A stretch of DNA of 64,000 nt, from NCBI RefSeq assembly GCF_000756775.1, contig NZ_CCSF01000001.1:930001-994000 (forward strand). Reading direction: 5' to 3'. Source of the DNA: Pseudomonas saudiphocaensis (GTDB lineage Bacteria; Pseudomonadota; Gammaproteobacteria; Pseudomonadales; Pseudomonadaceae). Both the position numbers and the translations under genes were made by a program. How positions within the stretch are numbered: position 1 is the stretch's first letter; each line of letters starts with the position of its first letter. This document shows, piece by piece, positions 1 to 9,299 of this stretch. The notes below the pieces were generated by a model. It saw only the letters and a program-made list of their open reading frames with translations, searched no databases and was not told the DNA's origin.

Positions 1-58
1 CACCGCGCCCATCCAGCACCAGGGCGCGCAACAACCCTGCCTCTTCGTCGACCAGCAT
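1..58 (-). CDS. ZntB/CmaX-type CorA-family metal transporter, N-terminal fragment
   Basis: Only the first 19 codons are inside the window, read leftward from an ATG at 58, and the rest lies beyond the left edge. The peptide begins MLVDEEAGLLRALVLDGRG; the LxALVLDGRG stretch resembles the start of ZntB-type CorA transporters, which move zinc or other divalent ions across the inner membrane. An AGCGGAGGAA-like ribosome site precedes the ATG. In Pseudomonas, as far as I remember, a CorA-like gene (cmaX) lies next to rraA, which supports the call. The fragment is too short for a firm assignment. Confidence 0.5.
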   Translation of the reverse strand, partial: MLVDEEAGLLRALVLDGRG

Positions 59-79
59 GTTTTCCTCCGCTCAGACCGC

Positions 80-103
80 AAAAAGCCCGGCTAGGCCGGG
101 CTT
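80..103 (-). terminator. intrinsic terminator after rraA
   Basis: A 9-bp stem (AAGCCCGGC / GCCGGGCTT) with a 3-base loop lies between the rraA stop and the transporter start. Read on the minus strand it is followed by a T run, as expected for a rho-independent terminator of rraA. Confidence 0.85.
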
Positions 104-123
104 GATGGAAGCAAACAAGCCTC

Positions 124-612
124 TCAATCGGGCATTTTCAGCGCTTCTGGCGAAACCACGATGCCGTTGTTGTCGGCGTACAGGTAGTCACCAGGACGGA
201 AGGTCACACCGCAGAAGGTCACTGGAATGTTCAGCTCGCCAACACCACGCTTGTTGCTCTTGAGCGGGTGGCTTGCCAACGCCTGAACGCCAAGATCGGT
301 CTGCGCGACGATATCCACATCGCGAATGCAGCCATAAACGACCAGCCCCTGCCAGCCATTGCGTGAAGCCTTCTCGGCAAGCATGTCGCCCAGCAGAGCG
401 CAACGCAGCGAGCCACCACCGTCGACCACCATTACCTTGCCGGTACCGTCGAGCTCAACCTGCTCCTTGACCAGCGAGTTGTCCTCAAAGCACTTGACCG
501 TAACGATCTGGCCTCCAAAGGAATCGCGGCCACCGAAATTGCTGAAGATCGGCTCCACCACCTGAACCAGCTCAGGATAGGTATCGCACAGATCGGGCGT
601 GACGTATTGCAT
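124..612 (-). CDS. rraA: ribonuclease E activity regulator RraA
   Basis: The 162-residue product matches RraA over its full usual length of about 160 residues. RraA is a trimeric cytoplasmic protein that binds RNase E and damps its activity; some family members act as 4-hydroxy-4-methyl-2-oxoglutarate aldolases, and older annotation calls them MenG. The family hallmark is visible around residues 75-102, with GDMLAEKA followed by [15 protein letters not shown], where the G-x-x-x-R-D motif sits at the interface. The ATG at 612 is preceded by an AAAGGAGA ribosome site. The gene is single, with a terminator after it and ppsA upstream in the same direction but separated by ppsA's own terminator. 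Confidence 0.93.
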   Translation of the reverse strand: MQYVTPDLCDTYPELVQVVEPIFSNFGGRDSFGGQIVTVKCFEDNSLVKEQVELDGTGKVMVVDGGGSLRCALLGDMLAEKASRNGWQGLVVYGCIRDVDIVAQTDLGVQALASHPLKSNKRGVGELNIPVTFCGVTFRPGDYLYADNNGIVVSPEALKMPD

Positions 613-720
613 GGCAAATCTCCTTTATGAAACGACCCAGGCGCAGCGCACCTGCGTTCTCACGTCGAATAGACGCAGTGAGCAGCAGGTGCGATTCGCC
701 ACCAGCGGAGGGTAGGCAGC

Positions 721-746
721 AAAAAGGGCGGAATCCCGCCCTTTTT
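721..746 (-). terminator. intrinsic terminator after ppsA
   Basis: AAAAAGGGCGG and CCGCCCTTTTT pair perfectly around a very short loop, just past the ppsA stop. On the minus strand a T run closes the hairpin; the A run on the other arm would also let it work for the plus strand. Confidence 0.85.
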
Positions 747-754
747 CACTGCAA

Positions 755-3127
755 TCAGCTGATTTCCTGATCGGCCAGGAAGAACCAGGTGTCCAGTACC
801 GAGTCCGGGTTGAGCGAAACGCTTTCGATACCCTGCTCCATCAGCCACTTGGCCAGGTCCGGATGATCCGACGGCCCCTGTCCACATATGCCAACGTACT
901 TGTCAGCCTTTTTGCAGGCTTCGATGGCGCTGGCCAGCAACTTCTTGACCGCCGGATTACGCTCGTCGAACAGGTGGGCAATGATGCCAGAGTCACGGTC
1001 CAGACCAAGGGCCAGCTGAGTCATGTCATTGGAGCCGATGGAGAAGCCATCGAAGTATTCCAGGAACTCATCAGCCAGCAGCGCATTGGACGGCAGCTCG
1101 CACATCATGATGATGCGCAGGCCGTTTTCGCCACGCTTGAGGCCGAACTTGGCGAGGATGTCGATGACCTGAGAGGCTTCACCGAGGGTGCGCACGAACG
1201 GCACCATCAGCTCGACGTTGGTCAGACCCATAACGTCGCGGACCTTCTTCATCGCCCGGCACTCGAGCTCGAAGCAATCGCGGAAGGATTCGCTGATGTA
1301 TCGCGAAGCACCACGGAAGCCGAGCATCGGGTTTTCTTCTTCCGGCTCATAGAGCTTGCCGCCGATCAGGTTGGCGTACTCGTTGGACTTGAAGTCCGAC
1401 AGACGCACGATCACTTTCTTCGGCCAGAAAGCAGCCGCTAGGGTACTGACGCCCTCGACCAGCTTCTCGACGTAGAAATCGACCGGGTCGCCATAACCGG
1501 CAATGCGCTTCTCGACGCTGCTCTTAATCTCTGCCGGCAGGCTGTCAAAGTTCAGCAGTGCCTTGGGATGCACGCCGATCATGCGGTTGATGATGAATTC
1601 CAGGCGAGCCAGGCCAACACCTTCGTTGGGCAACTGAGCGAAGTCGAACGCGCGGTCCGGGTTACCGACGTTCATCATGATCTTGAACGGCAGCTCAGGC
1701 ATGGCGTCGATGGAGTTCTGGCGGATATCGAAGCCCAGTTCACCTTCGAAGATCAGGCCGGTATCGCCTTCGGCACAGGTCACAGTGACGCGCTGGCCAT
1801 CTTTCAGCAGATCGGTAGCGTTGCCGCAGCCGACAACCGCAGGGATACCCAGCTCGCGGGCGATGATCGCCGCGTGGCAGGTACGGCCGCCGCGGTTGGT
1901 GACGATGGCGCTGGCGCGCTTCATTACCGGTTCCCAGTCCGGATCAGTCATGTCCGATACCAGCACGTCACCCGGCTGGACCCGGTCCATTTCCGAAACG
2001 TCACGAATGATTTTCACCGGGCCGGAACCGATACGCTGACCAATGGCGCGACCTTCGACCAGCACGGTGCCTTTTTCCTTCAGCAGGTAGCGTTCCATGA
2101 CATTGGCGCTGCTGCGGCTTTTGACTGTTTCAGGACGTGCCTGAACGATGTACAGCTGACCGTCGTCACCGTCCTTGGCCCATTCGATGTCCATCGGGCG
2201 GCCATAGTGCTTTTCGATGATCATCGCCTGGCGAGCCAGGTTGCTGACCTCCTCGTCGGTAAGACAGAAGCGCATACGCTCGGCCTGGTCGACTTCCACG
2301 GTCTTGACCGACTTGCCGGCGCTGGCTTCCGCGCCGTAAATCATCTTGATTGCCTTGCTGCCCAGGTTGCGGCGCAGGATGGCCGGACGGCCGGCTTCAA
2401 GAGTGTGCTTGTGAACGTAAAATTCGTCCGGGTTCACCGCGCCCTGTACGACAGTCTCGCCCAGGCCGTAGGCCCCGGTGATGAACACCACATCGCGGAA
2501 ACCGGACTCGGTATCCAGGGTAAACATCACACCGGCGGTGCCGGTTTCCGAGCGAACCATGCGCTGGACACCGGCGGACAGAGCGACCAGCTTGTGATCG
2601 AAGCCCTGGTGCACGCGGTAGGCAATGGCGCGGTCGTTGAAGAGGGAGGCGAAAACCTCTTTGGCAGCGCGGATTACGTTGTCCACGCCACGAATATTGA
2701 GGAAGGTTTCCTGCTGACCGGCAAAAGAAGCGTCCGGCAGGTCTTCAGCGGTTGCCGAAGAACGTACTGCTACCGCCAGGTTGTCATTGCCGGCAGACAT
2801 TTCGGCAAAGGCTGCGCGAATATCGGCGTCCAGTTGCGCCGGGAACTCGGCGGACATGATCCAGCTGCGGATCTGCGCACCGGCCTTGGCCAGGGCGTTG
2901 ACATCATCTACATCCAGCGCGTCGAGCATTGTATGAATCTGCTCGTTCAGGCCGCTGAGCTCCATGAAATCACGATAGGCCTGCGCAGTAGTGGCGAAAC
3001 CACCAGGTACTGAAACGCCCGCACCTGCGAGGTTGCTAATCATCTCGCCCAGGGAGGCGTTCTTGCCCCCTACACGCTCAACATCGTGATTGCCGAGCTT
3101 ATCGAGGGAAACTACGTACTCTACCAA
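755..3127 (-). CDS. ppsA: phosphoenolpyruvate synthase
   Basis: PpsA converts pyruvate, ATP and water to PEP, AMP and phosphate, the first step of gluconeogenesis from pyruvate. The protein of 790 residues has the ATP-binding PPDK-type N domain ([18 protein letters not shown] near residue 125), the swivelling phosphohistidine domain with [11 protein letters not shown] (His about 418), and the C-terminal PEP/pyruvate domain ending in CGQGPSDHP and SLNPDS. I place the start at TTG 3127, giving [12 protein letters not shown] as in other pseudomonads, because GGAG lies 8 bases upstream; a GTG at 3136 would overlap that ribosome site. It is divergent from ppsR, whose product inactivates and reactivates it. 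Confidence 0.96.
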   Translation of the reverse strand: MVEYVVSLDKLGNHDVERVGGKNASLGEMISNLAGAGVSVPGGFATTAQAYRDFMELSGLNEQIHTMLDALDVDDVNALAKAGAQIRSWIMSAEFPAQLDADIRAAFAEMSAGNDNLAVAVRSSATAEDLPDASFAGQQETFLNIRGVDNVIRAAKEVFASLFNDRAIAYRVHQGFDHKLVALSAGVQRMVRSETGTAGVMFTLDTESGFRDVVFITGAYGLGETVVQGAVNPDEFYVHKHTLEAGRPAILRRNLGSKAIKMIYGAEASAGKSVKTVEVDQAERMRFCLTDEEVSNLARQAMIIEKHYGRPMDIEWAKDGDDGQLYIVQARPETVKSRSSANVMERYLLKEKGTVLVEGRAIGQRIGSGPVKIIRDVSEMDRVQPGDVLVSDMTDPDWEPVMKRASAIVTNRGGRTCHAAIIARELGIPAVVGCGNATDLLKDGQRVTVTCAEGDTGLIFEGELGFDIRQNSIDAMPELPFKIMMNVGNPDRAFDFAQLPNEGVGLARLEFIINRMIGVHPKALLNFDSLPAEIKSSVEKRIAGYGDPVDFYVEKLVEGVSTLAAAFWPKKVIVRLSDFKSNEYANLIGGKLYEPEEENPMLGFRGASRYISESFRDCFELECRAMKKVRDVMGLTNVELMVPFVRTLGEASQVIDILAKFGLKRGENGLRIIMMCELPSNALLADEFLEYFDGFSIGSNDMTQLALGLDRDSGIIAHLFDERNPAVKKLLASAIEACKKADKYVGICGQGPSDHPDLAKWLMEQGIESVSLNPDSVLDTWFFLADQEIS

Positions 3128-3220
3128 GGTGATCACTCCACGTTGTATTGGAAACTCGGTTCGCGCCGGATGGCACGGTGGCCCGGCTCTGCAAAATAAG
3201 TGACAATGCCAGCCCCATCG

Positions 3221-3274
3221 AGGCTCTTCAAAGAGCCTTAAACTATAGCTGAGACGCGTCTCGACTTAAGGCTC
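3221..3274. promoter_or_regulatory. nested inverted repeats in the ppsA-ppsR divergent promoter region
   Basis: Three symmetric elements are packed into 54 bases. AGGCTCTT (3221-3228) pairs with AAGAGCCT (3231-3238). GAGCCTTAA (3233-3241) pairs with TTAAGGCTC (3266-3274). Between the second pair lies a perfect 12-bp palindrome, GAGACGCGTCTC (3251-3262). The first and second pairs share the 3233-3238 arm, so the two hairpins exclude each other in RNA. Which regulator or RNA switch uses them is unknown; the structure itself is plain in the sequence. Confidence 0.55.
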
Positions 3275-3282
3275 CAAGGGCA

Positions 3283-4101
3283 ATGAAACGAACTGCTTTT
3301 TTCATCTCAGACGGTACCGGCATCACGGCCGAGACACTCGGCCAGAGCCTGTTGGCACAGTTCGAAACCATCAACTTCACCAAGCTGACCCGGCCGTACA
3401 TCGATACGACCGAAAAAGCGCGGGCAATGGTACAGCAAATCAATAAAGCAGCGGAAAGCGATGGCGTCCGCCCGATCATATTCGACACCCTGGTCAACCA
3501 GGGGATTCGCGATATTCTCGCTGAATCCAACGGTTTCATGATCGATATCTTTTCCTCGTTTCTTTCTCCGCTTGAGCATGAGCTGAACTCACGCTCGTCG
3601 TATTCCGTGGGCAAGTCCCATTCTATCGGCCACAGCAACAACTACATGGAGCGCATCGAGGCGGTGAACTTCGCCCTCGACAACGATGACGGTGCCCGCA
3701 CCCGCCATTATGACAAGGCCGACCTGATCCTCGTTGGCGTATCGCGCTGCGGCAAAACGCCCACCTGTCTCTATATGGCGATGCAGTATGGCATCCGCGC
3801 AGCCAACTACCCGTTGACCGAAGACGACATGGAGCGCCTGCAGCTACCCACTTCTCTCAAGGCCTACAAGGACAAGCTGTTTGGCCTGACAATCGATCCC
3901 GAGCGTTTGGCCGCCATCCGCAATGAGCGCAAGCCCAACAGCCGCTACTCCAGTTTCGCCCAATGCGAATTCGAGGTACGCGAAGTCGAAAGCCTGTTCC
4001 GTCGCGAAAACATCAATTTCATCAACTCGACGCATTTCTCCGTCGAGGAAATCTCCGCCAAGATCCTGGTGGAAAAAGGCGTGGAGCGGCGATTCAAATA
4101 A
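3283..4101 (+). CDS. ppsR: PEP synthase regulatory protein (DUF299 kinase/pyrophosphorylase)
   Basis: The 272-residue product is the bifunctional PSRP: it phosphorylates PpsA on a threonine using ADP to switch it off, and removes the phosphate with inorganic phosphate to switch it on. The start [20 protein letters not shown] and the P-loop GVSRCGKT at residues 152-159 are the family signatures, and the length is normal. An AAGGGC ribosome site precedes the ATG. The gene is divergent from ppsA, the usual arrangement for the target enzyme and its regulator, and is closed by a terminator shared with the converging prpF. Confidence 0.95.
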   Translation: MKRTAFFISDGTGITAETLGQSLLAQFETINFTKLTRPYIDTTEKARAMVQQINKAAESDGVRPIIFDTLVNQGIRDILAESNGFMIDIFSSFLSPLEHELNSRSSYSVGKSHSIGHSNNYMERIEAVNFALDNDDGARTRHYDKADLILVGVSRCGKTPTCLYMAMQYGIRAANYPLTEDDMERLQLPTSLKAYKDKLFGLTIDPERLAAIRNERKPNSRYSSFAQCEFEVREVESLFRRENINFINSTHFSVEEISAKILVEKGVERRFK

Positions 4102-4121
4102 ACGCCGCTTCGCTAGACAAC

Positions 4122-4149
4122 AAAAAGTCCGCCAGGTGCGGACTTTTTT
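4122..4149. terminator. bidirectional terminator between ppsR and prpF
   Basis: AAAAAGTCCGC and GCGGACTTTTTT form an 11-bp stem around CAGGT. T runs occur on both strands, so it can end ppsR (plus) and the prp operon (minus), which converge here. Confidence 0.88.
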
Positions 4150-4173
4150 GTTTTTTTGCAGAGCAGCTTGCCG

Positions 4174-5373
4174 TCAGAACGCATCCTCGGGCACGCGCAC
4201 CCAGCCTTCCATCAGGATGCGCGCACTACGACTCATGATGGCTTTGGTCACCGTCCACTGACCATTAATCTGCTTGGCCTCGGCGCCGACGCGCAAGGTG
4301 CCGGAGGGATGACCGAAACGTACCGCCTCGCGATCACCACCACCGGCCGCGAGATTGACCAGCGTGCCAGGCACTGCTGCCGCCGTGCCGATGGCAACCG
4401 CGCAGGTGCCCATCATCGCGTGGTGCAACTTGCCCATCGACAGCGCGCGGACCAACAGGTCCACCTCGCCCGCCTCAATGGTCTTGCCACTGGAGGCCGT
4501 GTAGGTCTTCGGCTTGGAAACAAAGGCAACCTTCGGGGTGTGCTGGCGAGTCAGGGCCTCTTCCGGCGTCTTGATCAGCCCCATGCGCAAAGCACCGGCA
4601 ACGCGAATGGCCTCGAGACGGGCCAGCGCCTCGGGGTTGCCGTTGATGTCCTCACGCAGCTCTGTGCCCTGATAGCCGATATCCTCGGCATTCACGAACA
4701 CAGTGGGAATGCCGGCACTGATCATGGTGGCCTTCAAAACGCCGCCTTTCACGACATCAGCGGGCACCTCAAGATCATCCACCAGATTGCCGGTGGGGAA
4801 CATCGAGCCGCCCTCCTCGCCATCGTCGGATGGATCGAGAAACTCCAGCACGATCTCCGCCGCTGGGAAGGTCACGCCATCCAGCTCGAAATCACCGATT
4901 TCCTGCACCTGGCCGTTGCTGATCGGCACATGGGCAATGATGGTTTTCTGGATATTTGCCTGCCAGATACGCACCACGCAGGTGCCGTTCTCGGGAATCC
5001 GCGCGGGATCAACCAGCCCGGCATGGATGGCGAAAGCGCCCGCACCCGTAGACAGGTTGCCGCAGTTGCCGCTCCAGTCCACGAATGGCTTGTCGATGGA
5101 AACCTGGCCGTAGAGGTAATCCACGTCGTGATCGGGCTGGCTGCTCTTCGACAGGATCACGCATTTGCTGGTGCTGGAGGTAGCGCCGCCCATGCCGTCG
5201 ATGTGCGCGGCGTAGGGGTCCGGACTGCCAATTACACGCATGAACAGCTTGTCGCGGGCCTCGCCTGGGACTTGGCAGCGCTCCGGCAGGTCCTGCAACC
5301 GGAAAAACACGCCCTTGCTGGTGCCGCCACGCATATAGGTGGCGGGAATTTTCACCTGGGGTACTTGAGACAT
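4174..5373 (-). CDS. prpF: 2-methylaconitate cis-trans isomerase PrpF (AcnD accessory)
   Basis: PrpF isomerises the 2-methylaconitate produced by AcnD so that the methylcitrate cycle can proceed, and is required where AcnD replaces PrpD. The 399-residue product has the DapF-like double fold; the N-terminal PATYMRGGTSKGVFF and the SGNCGNLS segment near residue 110, with its cysteine, are typical. A longer reading frame exists upstream, but the ATG at 5373 has AGGAG seven bases before it and matches the family start, so I use it. It is the last gene of the prp operon; no prpD follows, since the bidirectional terminator and ppsR come next. Confidence 0.93.
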   Translation of the reverse strand: MSQVPQVKIPATYMRGGTSKGVFFRLQDLPERCQVPGEARDKLFMRVIGSPDPYAAHIDGMGGATSSTSKCVILSKSSQPDHDVDYLYGQVSIDKPFVDWSGNCGNLSTGAGAFAIHAGLVDPARIPENGTCVVRIWQANIQKTIIAHVPISNGQVQEIGDFELDGVTFPAAEIVLEFLDPSDDGEEGGSMFPTGNLVDDLEVPADVVKGGVLKATMISAGIPTVFVNAEDIGYQGTELREDINGNPEALARLEAIRVAGALRMGLIKTPEEALTRQHTPKVAFVSKPKTYTASSGKTIEAGEVDLLVRALSMGKLHHAMMGTCAVAIGTAAAVPGTLVNLAAGGGDREAVRFGHPSGTLRVGAEAKQINGQWTVTKAIMSRSARILMEGWVRVPEDAF

Positions 5374-5422
5374 CACAATGCTCCTGTAAGAAAGAGGCGG
5401 CCTGTCGGCCGCCCCATCTGAC

Positions 5423-8029
5423 TTACTTGTTGGCTTCGAGGAAGTCCTTGGCGAAGCGCTGCAGCACCCCACCAGCCTTATACACGCTGACATCGGCTGC
5501 GGTGTCCAGACGGCAGGTTACCGGGACCCTGACGACCTCACCGTTGCGACGGTTGATCACCAGCGTCAGGTCGCAACGCGGCGCCAGCTCACCTTCGATA
5601 TCGTAGGTCTCGGTGCCGTCCAGGCCCAGGGTCAGGCGCGTGGTGCCCGGCTTGAATTCCACCGGCAGAACGCCCATGCCCACCAGGTTGGTACGGTGGA
5701 TGCGCTCGAAACCTTCAGCCACGATCACCTCGACACCGGCCAGACGCACGCCCTTGGCCGCCCAGTCGCGGGACGAACCTTGGCCGTAGTCGGCACCGGC
5801 GATGATGATCAGGTTCTGTTTGCGGTTCATGTAGGTCTCGATGGCTTCCCACATGCGCATGACCTCGCCTTCCGGCTCGACGCGAGCCAGCGAGCCCTTC
5901 TTTACCTGGCCATCGACCACAGCCATCTCGTTGACCAGCTGCGGGTTGGCAAAGGTGGCGCGCTGCGCCGTCAGGTGATCGCCGCGGTGGGTGGCGTAGG
6001 AGTTGAAGTCCTCCTCCGGCAGGCCCATTTTCGCCAGGTATTCGCCTGCGGCCGAATCCGCCAGGATGGCGTTGGACGGCGACAGGTGATCGGTGGTGAT
6101 GTTGTCCGGCAGGATTGCCAACGGGCGCATACCCTTGAGCGTACGTTCCCCGGCCAGCGCGCCTTCCCAGTAAGGCGGACGGCGGATGTAGGTGGACATC
6201 GGACGCCAGTCATACAACGGGCTCTTGGCTTCTTCCACTGAGCCCAGGTCGAACATCGGAATGTAGATCTGCTTGAACTGCTCGGGCTTCACGCTCGCCG
6301 CCACGATGGCGTCGATTTCCTCATCGCTTGGCCACAGATCTTTCAACGTGATCGGATTGCCGCTCGCGTCATGTCCCAATACGTCCTGTTCAATATCGAA
6401 ACGCACGGTACCGGCGATGGCATAGGCCACTACCAGCGGCGGCGAGGCCAGGAAGGCCTGCTTGGCGTACGGGTGGATACGGCCGTCGAAGTTGCGGTTG
6501 CCGGAGAGCACCGCGGTGGCGTACAGGTCGCGATCAATGATTTCCTGCTGGATCGTCGGATCCAGCGCACCGGACATGCCGTTACAGGTGGTGCAGGCGT
6601 AGGCGACGATGCCGAAGCCGAGCTTTTCCAGTTCCGGCAGCAGGCCGGCCTCTTCCAGATACAGCTTGGCTACCTTGGAGCCCGGCGCAAAGGAGGTTTT
6701 CACCCACGGCTTGCGCACCAGACCCAGCTCATTGGCCTTCTTGGCCAGCAGACCGGCAGCCACCACGTTGCGCGGGTTGGAGGTGTTGGTGCAGCTGGTG
6801 ATCGCGGCAATTATCACCGCACCATCGGGCATCAGCCCCTGCTCTTCCTCGGCGCGTGCGGCGGCCAGCTTTTCTTCGCTGGCAATGCCGCGCTCCTGCA
6901 GTGCGCTGGTGGGCAGACGGCGATGCGGGTTGCTCGGACCGGCCATGTTGCGCACAACGCTGGACAGATCGAAGGTCAGCACGCGCTCGTACTGGGCGGT
7001 CTTCAGCGCATCGGCCCAAAGGCCGGTGGTGCGGGCGTAGTTCTCGACCAACGCCACCTGCTCCGGCTCGCGCCCGGTCAGCTTGAGGTAGTCGATGGTC
7101 TGGCCGTCGATGTAGAACATCGCCGCCGTTGCGCCGTATTCCGGGCACATATTGGAAATGGTGGCACGGTCGCCGATGGACAGGCTGTCGGCACCTTCAC
7201 CAAAGAACTCGACCCAGGCACCGACCACGCGCTCCTGCCGCAGGAACTCGGTCAAAGCCAGCACGATATCGGTAGCGGTGATACCAGGTTGGCGCTTGCC
7301 AGTGAGTTTTACGCCGACGATATCGGGCAGGCGCATCATCGACGGATGGCCCAGCATGACGGTCTCGGCTTCCAGGCCGCCTACGCCGATAGCGATTACG
7401 CCCAGGGCATCCACGTGCGGGGTATGCGAGTCGGTACCCACGCAGGTATCCGGGAAGGCCACGCCGCCGCGGGCCTGGATCACCGGGCTCATTTTTTCCA
7501 GGTTGATCTGGTGCATGATCCCGTTACCGGCCGGAATCACGTCGACATTCTTGAATGCGGTCTTGGTCCACTCGATAAAGTGGAAACGGTCTTCGTTGCG
7601 GCGCTCTTCCACAGCGCGGTTCTTCTCGAACGCGTCCGGGTCGAAGCCGGCATGCTCCACCGCCAATGAGTGGTCGACGATCAACTGCGTCGGCACCACC
7701 GGGTTGACCTTGGAGGGATCACCGCCCTGCTCGGCGATGGCGTCACGCAGACCGGCCAGGTCGACCAGTGCGGTCTGACCGAGGATGTCATGGCACACCA
7801 CGCGCGCCGGGTACCAGGGGAAGTCCAAGTCGCGCTTGCGTTCGATCAGCTGCTTGAGCGCATCGGTCAGCAGCGACGACTCGCAGCGACGTACCAGTTG
7901 TTCAGCCAGTACACGAGAGGTGTACGGCAGGGTGTCGTAGGCGCCTGGCTGAATGGCGTCAACCGCCTCGCGGGTGTCGAAGTAATCCAGTGCAGTGCCA
8001 GGAAGGGGTTTGCGATATGCGGTATTCAT
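5423..8029 (-). CDS. acnD: Fe/S-dependent 2-methylisocitrate dehydratase AcnD
   Basis: AcnD dehydrates 2-methylcitrate to 2-methylaconitate in propionate breakdown. The 868-residue protein is an aconitase-family enzyme of the AcnA type. The three [4Fe-4S] ligand cysteines are at about 413 (SCTNTSNP), 479 and 482 (ACTTCNG). The C-terminal swivel domain carries GADYGQGSSRDWAAKGV near residue 770. It lies between prpC and prpF, which separates it from the housekeeping aconitases. The ribosome site before the ATG at 8029 is weak, and a hairpin lies in the 67-base gap after prpC. Confidence 0.93.
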   Translation of the reverse strand: MNTAYRKPLPGTALDYFDTREAVDAIQPGAYDTLPYTSRVLAEQLVRRCESSLLTDALKQLIERKRDLDFPWYPARVVCHDILGQTALVDLAGLRDAIAEQGGDPSKVNPVVPTQLIVDHSLAVEHAGFDPDAFEKNRAVEERRNEDRFHFIEWTKTAFKNVDVIPAGNGIMHQINLEKMSPVIQARGGVAFPDTCVGTDSHTPHVDALGVIAIGVGGLEAETVMLGHPSMMRLPDIVGVKLTGKRQPGITATDIVLALTEFLRQERVVGAWVEFFGEGADSLSIGDRATISNMCPEYGATAAMFYIDGQTIDYLKLTGREPEQVALVENYARTTGLWADALKTAQYERVLTFDLSSVVRNMAGPSNPHRRLPTSALQERGIASEEKLAAARAEEEQGLMPDGAVIIAAITSCTNTSNPRNVVAAGLLAKKANELGLVRKPWVKTSFAPGSKVAKLYLEEAGLLPELEKLGFGIVAYACTTCNGMSGALDPTIQQEIIDRDLYATAVLSGNRNFDGRIHPYAKQAFLASPPLVVAYAIAGTVRFDIEQDVLGHDASGNPITLKDLWPSDEEIDAIVAASVKPEQFKQIYIPMFDLGSVEEAKSPLYDWRPMSTYIRRPPYWEGALAGERTLKGMRPLAILPDNITTDHLSPSNAILADSAAGEYLAKMGLPEEDFNSYATHRGDHLTAQRATFANPQLVNEMAVVDGQVKKGSLARVEPEGEVMRMWEAIETYMNRKQNLIIIAGADYGQGSSRDWAAKGVRLAGVEVIVAEGFERIHRTNLVGMGVLPVEFKPGTTRLTLGLDGTETYDIEGELAPRCDLTLVINRRNGEVVRVPVTCRLDTAADVSVYKAGGVLQRFAKDFLEANK

Positions 8030-8067
8030 GCCGTGGGGACTCGTAGGAAGCTAGAAAAACAATAGAA

Positions 8068-8087
8068 GGAGCGCCCGCAGGCGCTCC
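8068..8087 (-). promoter_or_regulatory. intra-operon hairpin between prpC and acnD
   Basis: GGAGCGCC and GGCGCTCC form a perfect 8-bp stem with a 4-base loop. On the minus-strand transcript it is followed by TTCTATTGTTTTT, a broken U tract. It may be a partial terminator or an RNA-stability element that sets the prpC to acnD ratio. Confidence 0.5.
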
Positions 8088-8096
8088 CTCATGGCA

Positions 8097-9224
8097 TCAA
8101 CGTTGCGCCAGGGGTACGACCTTGCGCTGCTCGACGCCGACGTATTCGGCGCTCGGGCGGATGATGCGGTTATTGGCGCGCTGTTCGAACACGTGGCAGC
8201 ACCAGCCCACTACACGCGAGCAGACGAAGATCGGCGTGAACAGCGGGGTCGGAATGCCCATGAAGTTGTACGCCGATGCATGGTAGAAGTCGGCGTTCGG
8301 GAACAGGCGCTTCTGTTCCCACATGGTTTGGTCGATAGCCTCGGAGATCGGATACAGCTTGGTATCGCCTACCAGCTCGGCCAGCTTCTTGGCCCACTCC
8401 TTTATGACCTCGTTGCGCGGGTCGCTGTCCTTGTAGATCGCGTGGCCGAAGCCCATGATCTTTTCCTTGCGCTCGAGCATGCCCAGCAGACCTTCGCGGG
8501 CCTCTTCCGGGGTGTTGAAACGCTCGATCAGCTCCATGGCCGCCTCGTTGGCGCCGCCGTGCAGCGGGCCGCGCAGCGAACCGATGGCACCGGTGATGCA
8601 GGAATAGATGTCGGACAGGGTCGAAGCACAGACCCGTGCGGTGAAGGTCGAGGCGTTGAACTCGTGCTCAGCGTAGAGGATGAGCGAAACGTTCATCACG
8701 CGGGTTTCCAGCTCGGTCGGCTTGCGGCCATGCAGCAGCGCCAGGAAGTGACCACCCAGGGTGTCCTCGTCGCTCTGACAGTTGATGCGCACGCCACCGT
8801 GGCTGAAGCGATACCAGTAAGTCATGACGGCCGGGCCCATGGCCAGCAGGCGGTCTGCCTTGTCCTGCTGCTTGGAGAAATCATGCTCGGGTTCCAGCAT
8901 GCCCAGTACCGAGCAGGCTGTACGCATGACATCCATCGGATGGGCGTTGGACGGAGCACGCTCCAGGACTTCCTTGAGCACGTCCGGGATATCACGCCAC
9001 TGTTTCAGGCGCGCCTTGTAGTCTTCCAGTTGCTGCGCATTGGGCAGCTCGCCGTGGAACAGCAGGTAGGCAACTTCCTCGAAGCAGCAGTGCTCGGCCA
9101 GATCACGGACGTCGTAGCCGCGGTAAGTCAGGCCGGCGCCTTCCTTGCCCACGGTGGAGAGGGCCGTCTGACCCGCGATCTGCCCACGCAGACCTGCACC
9201 ACTCAAAACCTTTGCTTCAGCCAT
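8097..9224 (-). CDS. prpC: 2-methylcitrate synthase
   Basis: PrpC condenses propionyl-CoA with oxaloacetate to give 2-methylcitrate. The 375-residue product has the citrate-synthase fold with active-site motifs GSLRGPLHGGANE and GFGHAIYKDSDPR; it is shorter than the 428-residue respiratory citrate synthase GltA, in keeping with PrpC. The start MAEAKVLSGAGLRGQIAG is normal and AAGGAGA lies before the ATG. It is the second enzyme gene of the operon, 75 bases after prpB. Confidence 0.94.
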   Translation of the reverse strand: MAEAKVLSGAGLRGQIAGQTALSTVGKEGAGLTYRGYDVRDLAEHCCFEEVAYLLFHGELPNAQQLEDYKARLKQWRDIPDVLKEVLERAPSNAHPMDVMRTACSVLGMLEPEHDFSKQQDKADRLLAMGPAVMTYWYRFSHGGVRINCQSDEDTLGGHFLALLHGRKPTELETRVMNVSLILYAEHEFNASTFTARVCASTLSDIYSCITGAIGSLRGPLHGGANEAAMELIERFNTPEEAREGLLGMLERKEKIMGFGHAIYKDSDPRNEVIKEWAKKLAELVGDTKLYPISEAIDQTMWEQKRLFPNADFYHASAYNFMGIPTPLFTPIFVCSRVVGWCCHVFEQRANNRIIRPSAEYVGVEQRKVVPLAQR

Positions 9225-9276
9225 TGCGATCTCCTTATTGGATTTGTTCTGGATATTGCTTATTCACATCGGTGGA

Positions 9277-9293
9277 AGGCTCCATCGGAGCCT
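9277..9293 (-). promoter_or_regulatory. hairpin between prpB and prpC
   Basis: AGGCTCC and GGAGCCT form a 7-bp stem with a 3-base loop just after the prpB stop. There is no U run on either side, so it is more likely an mRNA stability or processing element than a terminator. Confidence 0.4.
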
Positions 9294-9299
9294 GCTTGC

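Noticed and set aside
4156-5421. A 421-codon plus-strand frame opposite prpF.
   Set aside because: It is antisense to prpF, with no family similarity and biased residue use.
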